The notes under the pieces were generated by a model that was not told where the DNA came from, made no database searches, and saw nothing but the letters and a program-made list of their open reading frames with translations. From Culex pipiens pallens (taxonomy: Eukaryota > Arthropoda > Insecta > Diptera > Culicidae), in assembly GCF_016801865.2 (NCBI RefSeq), contig NC_068938.1:218406827-218470826 (forward strand): a stretch of DNA of 64,000 nucleotides. Direction: 5' to 3'. A program made the translations under genes and the position numbers. Shown here in pieces: positions 37,061-47,760 of this stretch (positions are counted from its first letter, which is position 1; every line of letters begins with the position of its first letter).

Positions 37061-38720
37061 ATACGTAAGGGGTTTGCTTATAAATATCAAGAGTTATCGC
37101 GATTTTACGAAACAAAGTTTTGAAAAAGCTGGTCGTGGTCGATCATGGCCGTTCATCGTCACCCGCGACAGACACGGACGACGAAACAAAAAAAAAACAC
37201 AAAAAATATTTTTTCAAAACTTTTTTTTTGTAAAATCGCGATAACTCGTGATGTTCATAAGCAAACCCCTTATGTTTGTATATCATTTTTTTTGTCTGCT
37301 CTACAACTTTGTAGAACATTGTTACACTCTGAAAAATAACCCTGCAACGTTAGAAAAACACGGAATTTCAAAATTAAATTGTTTGTTCTAAATGAAAAAA
37401 TGACCATTCTGGGTCAATTTAGATTCGAAAAGTACATTAAATTTCCCATATAATAACATGTTACAATTTTTTTACAGTAGAGTAACGGAAAATGGGAGAA
37501 TTTAAAAAAAAATTAGTGTTTTTTTTCGATGAAAAATACGTTTTTTTTCGGAATTATTAAAAGTCCCTTTAACACCAAAACTATCTCATAACCTTTTCAG
37601 GCTGCAAATTATTGAAATTTCCCATGCTAAAAAATAAAAGGGGTCGTACCGAGAAATTCCAGCTCAAATCAGGAATTTTTCTGGTACTTTTGTACCCGAC
37701 CCTCTCCGATTTCAATGAAACTTTATAAACATGTTATTCTTGACCTATATAAGCCATTTTTGTGTATATGGAGCCAATAGTTCTCGAAAACAATTTTTGA
37801 GAAGGGTGGAAGGTATTTAAATATTTTTGTATTGTGCAATTTAAAAATTACTGTATCTCGAAGCCGTTGCATCGTATCAAAAAGTGGTCAAAACAAACTT
37901 GTAGGAAATTGGACGAGCTTTCTGAAAAAAATACACTGAAACAAAAATACACGCCACTTTTATGAGATTTTTTGATTTTTAAGTCTAAAACTTAAATTTC
38001 AAGGTGATGTTACGACTTTTTTTCGTTCAATATTTTTGAGGAAATAGCCTAAGATGTTACCAAAAGACTGACGAAAAATGCAGGATGGTCTGTCTCTCCT
38101 AAAAAAATACAAAAATCATATACTAAAACTGTTTTTTTTAAAGTGATCTAAACGTCGCAATTTTCAAAAAACGGCGGGAATCGATTTCCCAGACAATTTC
38201 ACCATTGTCCTATGTCCAATTCTTGGGAAGATACAGTGGTTTTAAAAACAAAAATGTTGAAAAAATGGGTTTTTTGGTGGTTTTTGACAATTTCTATATG
38301 ACAGACTTGGTTTTTCAGTCTGGTAAATATTTTAACCGGAAAGTTCGTCCAATTTCCCGTAAGTTTGTCTTTGACAGCATTTCAATTGGATGTAAGGGCC
38401 ACTTTTTGATACGACGCAACGGCTTCGAAATACAGTAATTTTTTAATTGAACAATACAAAAATATTTAAATACCTTACACCCTTCTCAAATGTTGTTTTC
38501 GAGTACTATTGGCTCCATATACTCAAAAATGGCTTATATAGATCTAGGATAACATGTCTACAAAGTTTCATTGAAATCGGAGAGGGTCGGGTACAAAAGT
38601 ACCAGAAACATTCCTGATTTGAGCTGGAATTACTCTACCGCCCCTCCGTCACGAGATATCAAAAAACGGAACTCGGATTCGTGATCAGGAACAAAAGAGG
38701 GGTCGGGGCAACTTTTCCCG
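37061..38720 (+). repeat. Dispersed repeat, family B copy 3 (split by F copy 2)
   Basis: The left part opens with an inverted repeat: AAGGGGTTTGCTTATAAATA at 37068 is mirrored by AAGCAAACCCCTTATG at 37259-37274, and both sides contain the ATCGCGATTTTAC/GTAAAATCGCGAT block. It continues through GAACATTGTTACACTCTGAA and CTTTAACACCAAAACT to GGGGTCGTACC at 37650. After insertion F it resumes TACCGCCCCTCCGTCACGAG at 38636. Non-coding. Confidence 0.75.
37652..38635. mobile_element. Fold-back MITE, family F copy 2 (complete, TSD TACC)
   Basis: The element interrupts the family B landmark, and TACC is present on both sides (37647-37650 and 38636-38639). Whether the G at 37651 belongs to the element or the duplication is ambiguous. 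The termini are (G)AGAAATTCCAGCTCAAATC and the complement of GAGTAATTCCAGCTCAAATC. The outer arms of about 270 bp include TTTTGTACCCGACCCTCTCC and TATATGGAGCCAATAG. The middle is the CACGCC...GGTGATGT core shared with the copy at 21860-23168. No protein is encoded. Confidence 0.88.
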
Positions 38721-38950
38721 ATTTCGTTTGAGTTGGTAGAGAATTACCCATGTACAAACTAATGATGCCAAATGGCTTATTTGGGCATACCAAAGGCACC
38801 AAAAAAGTTTCAGTAGGATAAAAAAAATATAAAAAAATCGAATGACCGAAATCTGAAAGAATTGCTCTACTACCTTTGTTCATGAACCGAAAATATGGTA
38901 AAATGATTAACAAAATATGACCCTGAGCAAAAACATATAAAAGCACTCCT
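38721..38950. other. Family B outer part or flank
   Basis: Sequence after CGTTTGAGTTGGTAGAGAAT resembles the outer part of family B seen at 57980-58010 (GAGTGAGTTGGCAGATAAT) but soon diverges. No gene was recognised. Confidence 0.4.
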
Positions 38951-40650
38951 CCAAGCTGTATGTCCCCGTAATTCCGGTCCAGATTCCATTTTCTTTATTC
39001 CCATTCGAGTAATGAATTCTTCCCCTCGCACGGTATTATCATTCCAATTCGGCCATAAATCAAAGCCGCCGACTAATCTGATCTTGCCGTATATTAAGAA
39101 ATTATTCCCTCGCTCCGTCCCCTCGCGCAATTCCACCATAGCGCGAAAAACAGCGAAGCGCCATAAGCTTCCCCCTGGTGGCCAGTTGGCCATTATCCAC
39201 CCGGACAATTTATGACCGTAACATGTACAATATAACCTCCCACGGTTTTCTCCCGTCCTTTGCGCGCGAAAAACGATTGGCCCAGATTTCTTTTAATACC
39301 ACCAACGGAAGCAGCAGCAGTAGCGGGAAGGCTTCGCGTGGACAACGGTGAAAATTACCTGTAATTTTCCGGAAAATATGATTTAATATCAAACGAAGTT
39401 GGGAGGGGGGGAAAAAGGGAAAATCGCTTCCGGAACCTCCGCACGCCACCTTTACAATTGTGGTGGATGTAAAAGGTTGATTGTTCTTTTACTTTTCAAA
39501 GGAAATTAAATTTGTTAAGTGTTCCTTGGAAATGTTAAATTGATTTGTATTTGTGTTTTGTTAAATCGGATGTTTTCCAACCAGCTTGATAATTCCCCAA
39601 AGGTCAGTAGTAATGGCGCAAAAAGAAAACTATTTTTTTGCTGCCATCAACGAACCGTTCAATATACCCGGTGGACTTTAATTTCTTTTCGTTCTGAATC
39701 GGTAATGCCACCAAGGCCCCCGGTCCGATGATTTATGTCCATGTTCAGGCGGAAGGGCATCCTCAGGGTTCCCCAATGGCTAGTGTTTATACTTTGTGGT
39801 AGGGTGATCATGATCAAAACAAAGTTTGTTTTTAAAGATTTTAAGACTTGTTGAATTTGTTGATTTTTAAAGTTTGTCTAAATCTAAAAGAAATTAAAAT
39901 TGATTCAACCTAAAATTGATGAATAAAAAATACAAGATTTTCTCAAATGAACCACCCTACCCTCTCACTCACACAAATGCATTATACATGGGTATCAAAC
40001 GGTCAACCGTCACCGGGGTCGCACCGGGGAGACGAGGGAAACAGTGTCGAAAGCCGTTTATCGAGCTAATAATTCTCGAAAGTCATTTTTCATAGCACTC
40101 TGAGGTCCAGCAGCAGTCGAAGGACCTCCCCTCCCCCACTAGGGTGGTGCAGAGGGAGGAAGGTAATGCTTCCCATAGCTTTTTGTTTTTTTTTCTCTCT
40201 CTCTCTTCTTTCTCTCCTTTTCTTTCCATCCATCCGTGCCACTAACATAATAACCAATCATAAAAAAGTGGTGGGGGTGGTGGGGTTAAGAAGTGGGGAT
40301 GGTAATGGGTTCGGTCGCTTTTGATATTAAATGATTGCGTACATTTCCACCGATCGGTCGTTTGGCCCGGTTGGTCGGACGGATTTATGGGTGGCGATTG
40401 CTAATTTTGTTCGCTGGAAAATTATGTTATGGGGTGCGAACGGACGTTGACGATGGGATGGGCGACGACGACGTCGATCAATAAATACTAAAGTGTGAGC
40501 GGCCTTCGGAGCGCGCTTCCGTTCGTAATTTGGAGTGGTTTCGAACCGCGGCGTAATGCTTTGAGGTTTCATAACTCATCAAACGATTAATCATCGGAAT
40601 TAAATTAACTGCACTAAGCCATAATCACTGAAAAATGTGTCTTAGTAAAA
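38951..40650. other. Unique GC-richer island, no gene recognised
   Basis: This has mixed composition with CT-rich (40192-40228) and GT-rich (40269-40282) runs and a GACGACGACGTCG segment at about 40463. Short frames on both strands do not resemble known proteins. It is a candidate regulatory island in the presumed first intron. Confidence 0.45.
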
Positions 40651-40654
40651 ATCC

Positions 40655-40765
40655 AGAAAAATGAAAGGTGTCATACCGCTCCACTGTCACGGTTTATCGA
40701 AAAATGGTCCTGGGATTCGTGGTCGGGGCCAAACATTACCCTTTAGAGCAGCGGCTCCCGACCTG
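40655..40765 (+). repeat. Family B fragment
   Basis: GGTGTCATACCGCTCCACTG followed by TCACGGTTTATCGAAAAATGG and GGATTCGTGGTCGGGGCC is a diverged copy of the family B landmark block. Confidence 0.6.
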
Positions 40766-41089
40766 AGGTACATGTACATGATTTCTCCATTAAATTGGGG
40801 CTGTCCATTCACAAGTTCTATGAAAGTTTTTGAAAATCTGTATCATGAGATGGCATTTTCTGATCGCCAATCTTTGGCACATTTTATTTCAAGTTTTTGT
40901 CCACCAATTATTCAAAACTATTAGATTTTTTCAGGAATGAAAATAATTGACTTTTTAAATATATAATAGCTTAAACTTGAAAACGGTGATCACTTTATAA
41001 TATTTCACAAGTACTTTTTGATAGCAATTATGACAACAATCCGTCCCCCAAGCAATATTGATCATTCATTTGTACTTTTATTCCAGTAA

Positions 41090-42070
41090 AACATTTGGAA
41101 GTATCCAAATTTAAAGAGCTTAGATTTGGCTCAAATTTGGCATGGGAGTTCCTTGGGCAAAATAATTAGACCCGTATTATTTTAGCCAAGCAATAGGGTG
41201 GTCTAAAAATAGCATTTTTCACCGATTTTCGCAAAAACCAAATTAAAAATAAACGTATCTCCGGATCGACTGAACCAATTTAAAAAAATCAACTTTTTTC
41301 ACAAAAACTGCGAAAACTCGAAAATTTCAGCATACAAAAATGCTAACCAGCAGACCATCGAGGCTTAGTTGACTAGAAGGATTAAGAATGCTATAAGAAT
41401 CCAAGAAACTTGATTGGAATCTGAGAACCTAAGAACAGACAATGCAATATTGAATGCAAAGTTGAATTCAAGAACTTACTCGGTTGTAACTCGTGAGGCG
41501 AATATTGAACTTTCAACACGACCAGAATTCAAAGCTTTGAGATGAATCTAAGAACATACGAAGAATTAAAAGACTATAAATAACTTTGACCGGCCACATC
41601 ACTTACCACGGTGAATCCTGGCTTCACACTCACTTACTAACCCCCTCAAATCTCACGTGATACTTTGTCGAAGACGCAGCCGATTTAGCGGTCTTCATCA
41701 CTCAAGTAATCGGACTAAAATTCTCATCCACTTCCCCGTGTCTTACCACTGGTCGTGGCTGGCGCTGTGATTGACTAGCATGATAAGGACATTTGAAGGT
41801 TGCGAAGTGGTGTTGATTGGTTGCTACTCTTCATCTGTGGTACACGGAGCAATTCTTGGGGGTCCTGGTCAATAACAGAGTTGCAACTACGAATAGACAC
41901 CAATGCTATGCTATGCTAAAGTCAAACTTATCAATCGGTTAAAATGGAGCAAAATAATGATTTTTTGAAAAAGTGGTTTTTGTGAAAATCGACGCAAATT
42001 ACCATTTTTCGGACCACCCCAACACGGTGTAGGTCACCCTAATGGCTAAACACTCAAGTTTTTAGACAAA
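41090..42070. mobile_element. Degenerate family A copy with an insertion
   Basis: GGAAGTATCCAAATTTAAAG, GGCTCAAATTTGG and AATAATTAGACCCGTATT match the left arm of the A copy at 42663. Right-arm sequence (ACCATTTTTCGGACCACCCC, GTAGGTCACCCTAATGGC) occurs at 42000-42050. Terminal bases are eroded. The middle is interrupted by unrelated DNA at about 41349-41919. Confidence 0.65.
41349..41919 (+). mobile_element. Possible short retroposed insertion in family A copy
   Basis: Unrelated, GC-richer sequence lies between two parts of a family A element. It ends in a short tandem run (CTATG units, about 41900-41917), and ATGCTAA is present at both borders (about 41339-41345 and near 41915), which could be a target-site duplication. 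No reverse-transcriptase frame or clear polymerase III boxes were seen, so the class is uncertain. Confidence 0.4.
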
Positions 42071-42305
42071 TCAAAGCACTTTCACATGAACATATCAAGT
42101 TTTGGGGTTTTCCAAAATCCAAAATGACTGTGTGTTGAAACATTAAGCGCCGTACGGTTTATGCAACCTTTTTTGAATATTTAATTTTTATTATTGAGAT
42201 TTGTAACATTTTTTTTTAATTTTTCGAATTAATTTGCTGATTAGACAAAGCGATGCTTATTTCCAGTTTATTTGATGATCTATTGTTGTAACTTATTGTA
42301 TTTTA

Positions 42306-42631
42306 CAGTCCAGACTCGAGTATCCGAAGGCCTCGTAAACAATTTCTTCGGATAATCGAAACTTTGGATGATCGAACCAAGAAAAAACATTTTTTTCGCT
42401 TTCTTATATTACTTTGTTAAGCTTAAGTATGATGAAGTACTACTCAAATTTGATTAAAATTAGGTCGCAGAACTCGAAATTGATATAAAAAGTAAAATAA
42501 AATTTAAAACGGAAAAAAAAGTTTTGTTCATGATTCGATTATCCGAAGTCCCATACAAACTTTCGAATAATCGAACTTCGGATAATCGAAACTTCAGATA
42601 ATTGAGGCATCGGATAATCGAGTCTGAACTG
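42306..42631. mobile_element. MITE P, Tc1/mariner (pogo)-like ends, TA duplication
   Basis: This 326-bp element begins CAGTCCAGACTCGAGTATCC and ends with the complement of CAGTTCAGACTCGATTATCC. TA flanks it at 42304-42305 and 42632-42633. TTCGGATAATCGAA-type motifs are repeated at both ends in both orientations. It is non-coding. The CAGT ends and TA duplication fit a Tc1/mariner non-autonomous element. Confidence 0.85.
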
Positions 42632-42662
42632 TAATTCATAGAAAATATAAAATACAATAAAT

Positions 42663-43884
42663 CAGACATTCCACGTCAAACAGGAAGTATCCAAATCAAA
42701 ACTGCTCCGATTTGGCTCAAATTTGGAGTGGGGGTTCTTTGGCCCAAATAATTAGACCCGTATTTTTTTGTTTGGCGATTTGGGTGGTCCTATCCGAAAT
42801 AGGGTGATCCAAAAAAATGCGTTTTTCGTCGATTTTCGCAAAAACCACATTTTTCAAAAATTCATATCTCCGGAACGACTGAACCAATTTTGGAGCGCCA
42901 CAATTCGAATAAAAGGTTATTAGTTGGGTTTTTAAGGAAAAATATGTTGAGGTCCAAAAAAATTAGCTGAATATTTGAAAAGGTCCTATGAAAGGTCTCG
43001 GGACCAAAGAGCCTGTGTCTGAAAATATTTTTCACTGATTCCTTGTAATATTTTACAAAACATATCAAAAAATTGCGAATATCCATTAACATGTTTCGGA
43101 GATATGATTTTTTGAACATAAAAACTGGGTTTTTCGACGCGCCGCGCACAAAAACTGAAAAATGACGAAAACGGGTAAAAATCAACTTTTTTCCACTAAA
43201 ACTGTGATAACTCAAAAATTTCAGCGATGACCTATACATGTTTAGGTACCAAAATTTTCATAATTGAAAGACGCAACTTTTGGTACCCTAACATGTATAG
43301 GTCATCGCTGAAATTTTCAAGTTATCGCAGTTTTAGTGAAAAAATTTGATTTTTACCCGTTTTCATTATTTTTCAGTTTTTGCGCGGCGCGTCGAAAAAC
43401 CCAGTTTTTATGTTCAAAAAATCGTGTTAATGGTGTTAATGGATATTCGCAATTTTTTGATATGTTATGTAAAATATTACAAGGAATCAGGGAAAATATT
43501 TTCAGACATAGGCGCTTTAGTCCCGAGACCTTGAAATCGGCAAATGAAATTTTCATATGACCTTTTCAAATATTCAGCTAGTTTTTTTGGACCTCAACAT
43601 ATTATTCCTTAAAAACCCAACTAAAAACCTTTCTTTCAAATTGTGGCGCTCCAAAATTGGTTCAGCCGTTCCGGAGATATGATTTTTAGAAAAAATGTGG
43701 TTTTTGCGAAAATCGACGAAAAACGCAATTTTTTTGGATCACCCTATTTCGGATAGGACCACCCAGATCGCCAAACAAAAAAAATATGGGTCTAATTATT
43801 TGGGCCAAAGAACCCCCACTCCAAATTTGAGCCAAATCGGAGCACTTTTGATTTGGAGACTTCCTGTTTGACGTGGAATGGCTG
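42663..43884. mobile_element. Fold-back MITE, family A copy 2 (TSD AAAT)
   Basis: The ends are CAGACATTCCACGTCAAACA and the complement of CAGCCATTCCACGTCAAACA. AAAT flanks both sides (42659-42662 and 43885-43888). The arms, each about 590 bp, mirror one another through GGGGGTTCTTTGGCCCAAAT and GGTCATCGCTGAAATTTTC to a centre near 43.27 kb. Open frames in both arms are mirror images and not genes. The family matches the copy at 5183-6064. Confidence 0.9.
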
Positions 43885-43888
43885 AAAT

Positions 43889-44713
43889 ATTATATATTGA
43901 TGTTAAGGTTTATTTATTTTAATTTACTAACAGTTAAAGCAAAAATTCTTTTCGATTTTTTTCTGGATTATAAGGTAAAGACTGCTTCTTGATTTATTAG
44001 GGATGGGGAGACAAACACTTTAAATAAAATTTGTGAAGGCCAATATGTTAAGGACTGTCAAAGTATCATGGATTATTAGGCAAGAAGCAATGCATTTTCG
44101 ATACTTTAAAGCATTAGGTCTGGTTGGTCTGAAATTGATTACAAACTTTGTTGATATAGCAAATCTTACAATTGGTTTTTGTTTTGGTATATTGATTATT
44201 AACCAATTATATTGTAGTATTTTTGCAACCTTTATTTCTGTGAATATCTAAAAGTTTTGCAAAAACTCAAGCTATTTGTCACATACACTCCTATTTGTTT
44301 ATACAAATAATAAGTTCAAGGGTTACTGAATTAAACGTTCTTTTTTATCATTTAATATGATTTTGAAAGTTTTTTTTTTCTGAAAATCGTAAATTTTCAG
44401 TTTAATCAATTCCATAAGCATTTAAAATTTATGACACTTTGTAAATTTATAGCTCTATAAACAACAGTCATCGTATCTGTAAAAAAAAAAAAACAATTTG
44501 GATCAAATTTTACTAGATTGTTCAAGATATCACAGAATGTTAATGTTTACAAAGCTAGACAAAAAAATTTGTCCCTGATTTTTGGGCAAATACTGAAGGA
44601 ATGGGCGGCGTAAACATTGAAAAATATTTGCAACGGTCTTACTAGATAAAATGAAACTTTCATATATATTACACCCAACTAATTTCACACCTTCTTCATT
44701 TTTATACTTGCAG
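43889..44713. other. AT-rich tract ending in a 3' splice site
   Basis: Nothing is recognised apart from a short family E motif in reverse orientation near 44613-44640 (AAATATTTGCAACGGTCTTA). The tract ends in a pyrimidine-rich stretch and TACTTGCAG at 44705-44713, a good acceptor. Confidence 0.55.
44699..44713 (+). other. 3' splice site of the LDLa exon
   Basis: TTTTTATACTTGCAG directly precedes the exon. A pyrimidine-rich stretch (CACCTTCTTCATTTTTATAC) lies just upstream. The AG two bases later (44714-44715) could serve as an alternative but would not change the reading frame of the main start. Confidence 0.75.
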
Positions 44714-44723
44714 AGATTCTCGG

Positions 44724-45120
44724 ATGGATGAGTGGAAATACTTGATAGCGCTGCTACTGGCGCTCTTAAGCTTCCGACTCCCGGCGGTAGACTCGACCAG
44801 TGGCAATGGCAGCACCAGTTCCGGGGGAACCTCCACCCGAACCGCCCGGGAGCGATCCGGTGGCCAGGCGATAGCCTCCCTGTCATCGGCCTCGATTGCG
44901 GCTCTGCAGGCCGCACGAAACAGCAACAATGCCGCGCTGGCAGCTGCTGCGGCGGCTGCGGCCACGGTCACTGCGTCCTCGGTCGTTGGGGGCGCGGGTG
45001 GCCAACGGTGCAGTTTGGCCCAGTTCCGGTGCGCCAACGGGACGTGCATCTCGGCGGCCAAGTACTGCGACGGAACCGTCGACTGCCTGGATAAGAGTGA
45101 CGAGCCGAAGCTGTGTACAG
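44724..45120 (+). CDS. LDL-receptor class A domain protein, first coding exon (partial)
   Basis: The exon begins after the acceptor TACTTGCAG (ends 44713) and the ATG at 44724 is its first in-frame start. It encodes 132 residues plus one base and ends at CTGTGTACAG|GTGAGT, so the intron is phase 1. Residues 1-24 look like a signal peptide (hydrophobic core LIALLLALLSF). Residues about 25-93 are a low-complexity Ser/Thr/Gly linker with an Ala tract (70-80). Residues 96-131 form one complete LDLa domain with six cysteines (C96, C103, C108, C115, C121, C131) and the calcium-site acids D116, D120, D126 and E127 in CDGTVDC and SDE. LDLa modules bind calcium and protein ligands outside the cell. 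The rest of the protein, which could be a receptor, a CUB-type protein or a protease, lies beyond the window, so the specific gene is not named. GC content is far above the flanks, supporting a real exon. Confidence 0.88.
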
Positions 45121-45126
45121 GTGAGT
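45121..45126 (+). other. 5' splice site GTGAGT
   Basis: ACAG|GTGAGTG is a near-consensus donor immediately after the last cysteine of the LDLa domain. The frame continues open past it for about 40 codons into non-domain sequence, which is read-through of the intron. Confidence 0.85.
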
Positions 45127-46110
45127 GTGGGGGTTGGATTAGGTTGAGTTCAATCTTTGATCTCTGTGGAATGTGGCCATGTGTGATGGTGACGGAACTG
45201 CTGGTGTCCTGGAGTTGGGCATCATTGCGTGGGTTCCAAATTTGAGAGTTTTGCTTTTTTATGACTTGCGATATGAGATACGTGCAGGAATGTTTGGCAG
45301 AAGGGGGATGTTAAAAAAAAACAAATAAATAAAACCAGTTTTTGTTTGAAGCAAGAATTAAATTAAATTTTGACAATAATTTTATTTGGTATCAATTTTA
45401 ACTTATACAAATTTAATGGTGAAACTTGTCCACCCCCATGTCCCCGCCGAGTGGGGGACCCCACAACCCAAACATTTATGATGATGCTTCACCACGTGCC
45501 CGCGATCCATCCACGCCATGGTTTCGGCGGTGGTATCTAAAGTTTAGTACTTTACCACGTGCCCCAACCCACGTGGCGGTGGTGATCCACAAAAGTCAGA
45601 ATCAAGGCACCATCATTGACAAACTCAAAAGAAGATGATGACGAACGAAGAAGACGAGAAATCCTCTGCAGTGGAATGTTAGTATGTGAGGCTGGGATGG
45701 GGAAGGATATTGAGCCCCATCTTCATCGTCACACGAGTGTCATGTTTTCGGGGACAGGATATTAGCTGTATAATTTATGGTCACCGGGACACACACTCGC
45801 ACACAATGCCTGGGAAATGGTCCGAAGCCGGAGATCGGGACCAAAAATATGAACCATGTTTCGATGGCGAGTGCGTGCGTGCGTTCGAGCCCCTTTTGTG
45901 GAGGAGTAGGTATTAGTATGTGACCCGGAGTGGGACCATAAGCTCGGAAATTTATGGACAATTGAATGCGATTTTGGGCCGCACTTTGATATACCTTGAT
46001 GATTTTTGCGACCGGCGTGGGAATGCGGAGTTTTATCTTTATTTCGAGGGGTTCTATGGTTTGAATTTTTAGCAAGATCGCGTTCAGGGCTTTTTTCGTG
46101 GTTAAAACCC
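45127..46110. other. Presumed intron, unique GC-richer part
   Basis: The sequence is unique, with short open frames on both strands that lack domains. CACGTG(C/G)-type E-boxes occur several times (45494, 45557, 45572). It may contain regulatory sites close to the exon. Confidence 0.45.
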
Positions 46111-47635
46111 AAATGTATTCAAAATTCAGTGATCTGAATCAAATTAGAATTGATTTTTTGGATTTTTTTTGCGAGTTTTCTTTATCTTAGGCAAAACGGG
46201 TTGAGCTCAAGAAAAATAACTGCTTATCACGATTAAAAACAAAAATACTTTTCATGGCGGGCATAAATTAAAATGACACATTTCTCGAAAATTTCACTCA
46301 ACGTGATATACATTGAAATTTAGTAATTTATTACCTTTATATTTTTATGTTAAACTAACAGAATTTATTTTATATTATTTTGCAATCCACTGTAAACCAA
46401 CTTTTAGAGTGCTACTTTGAAAAAATCTTTTGATTTCTTTGTTTTGAGTTGTTCTCTACGATTTCGCATATTTTTTTCGCAATTTTTAAATTTTCGTTTT
46501 AAGATTTGAATGAATCTTTGTCCATGCATTTATTATGTCGAAAGAAGTGATTTTGCATCATTACTTTTTCTATACAAGTCTCCATACAATTTTGGGGACT
46601 GGTCTTACAAAATGGGTATGTAAATGTATGAATTTCTATACCTTTAGTTGTAGGTTATGATTAGGACCTTTGGAAAACAGATACAAAAAAATCTGATATT
46701 TTTATTTATTTATTTTTTTACTAAAAGTTAAATTCCCAAAATAAGTATTTTTTAAATTTTCGATTTTTTTGTATAGATTAGGAGGCTAAAAAAGACATCT
46801 CTAAGTCAAAAAGTGTGATGGTGCAAAATCTAGTGTAGAAGGTACGATTTTTTGAAAATATATTTTTGGAAAATATCGAAAACATGAAAAAAATCAAGAA
46901 TCATTTTATAAAGCAAAATAAAATTTGCAATCTAAATGTATTTTATATTTTTTTTAAAGAGTGTACCGTTTTTAAATTAAAGCTGCTTCTTTTAATTTTT
47001 TTTGCCTTTAAAAATTACTTTTTGAGACAAAAAACACCCCTGAAAAGAAAAATATTTTGAAAAGCTGGGAAAATTTCCTACAAGTCTTAATAATTTTATT
47101 AGCCTGTAATTTTCAACTCACGGTATTTTGGAAATTATTAGCCCGATTCTCAATGCATACAATTGAAACTTTTTTGATTTTTTTTTTATATTTTCATCAA
47201 AGATAAATTTTAAATCAAGCTTTACTTTTGAAAAGGTCTACAAAAAGATAAGTTTCCTTATTTCACATACAAGATCAACATTTTTAGTTTGTAAATATTT
47301 TTATTGAAATGATCAAAAAATTTCATTTATGATTTTATCTTGTTTTTTTTTAATCAAATTATTATGAAATGTTTTCTACATCTACATTTACATCTACTTT
47401 ATCTTTTATAAAGTTTGTTGAATTCGAAATCAAACAAGATCTAACAGTTTTGCCCTGCCAAAATAAATAATAAAACTTGAATTTTCTTCGACATTTTGAA
47501 GTATTCAAGAAATTCAAAAAAAAAAAAATCATCTCCTTGAAAGCATTTAAAATCAAGAGACAAAAATATAATCTACAACAAAATGTTCAATATTTTATTC
47601 ATTAGGCTCAAAAACATATCGAAAACCAAAGGTTG
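46111..47635. other. AT-rich tract, nothing recognised
   Basis: A/T-rich, homopolymer-rich sequence. No gene, tandem array or element termini could be supported. Confidence 0.5.
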
Positions 47636-47755
47636 TTAATCGATAAATTTATCGTCTAACGATAACGATAAGGTTATTGTTATCGTCGAAACGATAACGA
47701 TTATCTATCGTTATCGTTATTTCAATAATAATGAACGATAACTCTCTTTTAATCT
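47636..47755. repeat. Cluster of CGATAA/TTATCG hexamers
   Basis: In about 110 bp there are roughly ten copies of CGATAA or its complement, including the palindrome CGATAAATTTATCG and head-to-head AACGATAACGATAAG and TATCGTTATCGTTAT blocks. It directly precedes fold-back M and may belong to it. Confidence 0.75.
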
Positions 47756-47760
47756 TTCTA

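Noticed and set aside
42862..43560. Open frames of up to 125 codons inside family A copy 2
   Set aside because: They are mirror-image frames in a fold-back MITE, low in complexity and unlike any transposase.
44732..45147. Overlapping frames in the LDLa exon and the opposite-strand frame at 44530-45061
   Set aside because: They are shadows of the GC-rich exon. Only the frame from 44724 gives a signal peptide and a complete six-cysteine domain.
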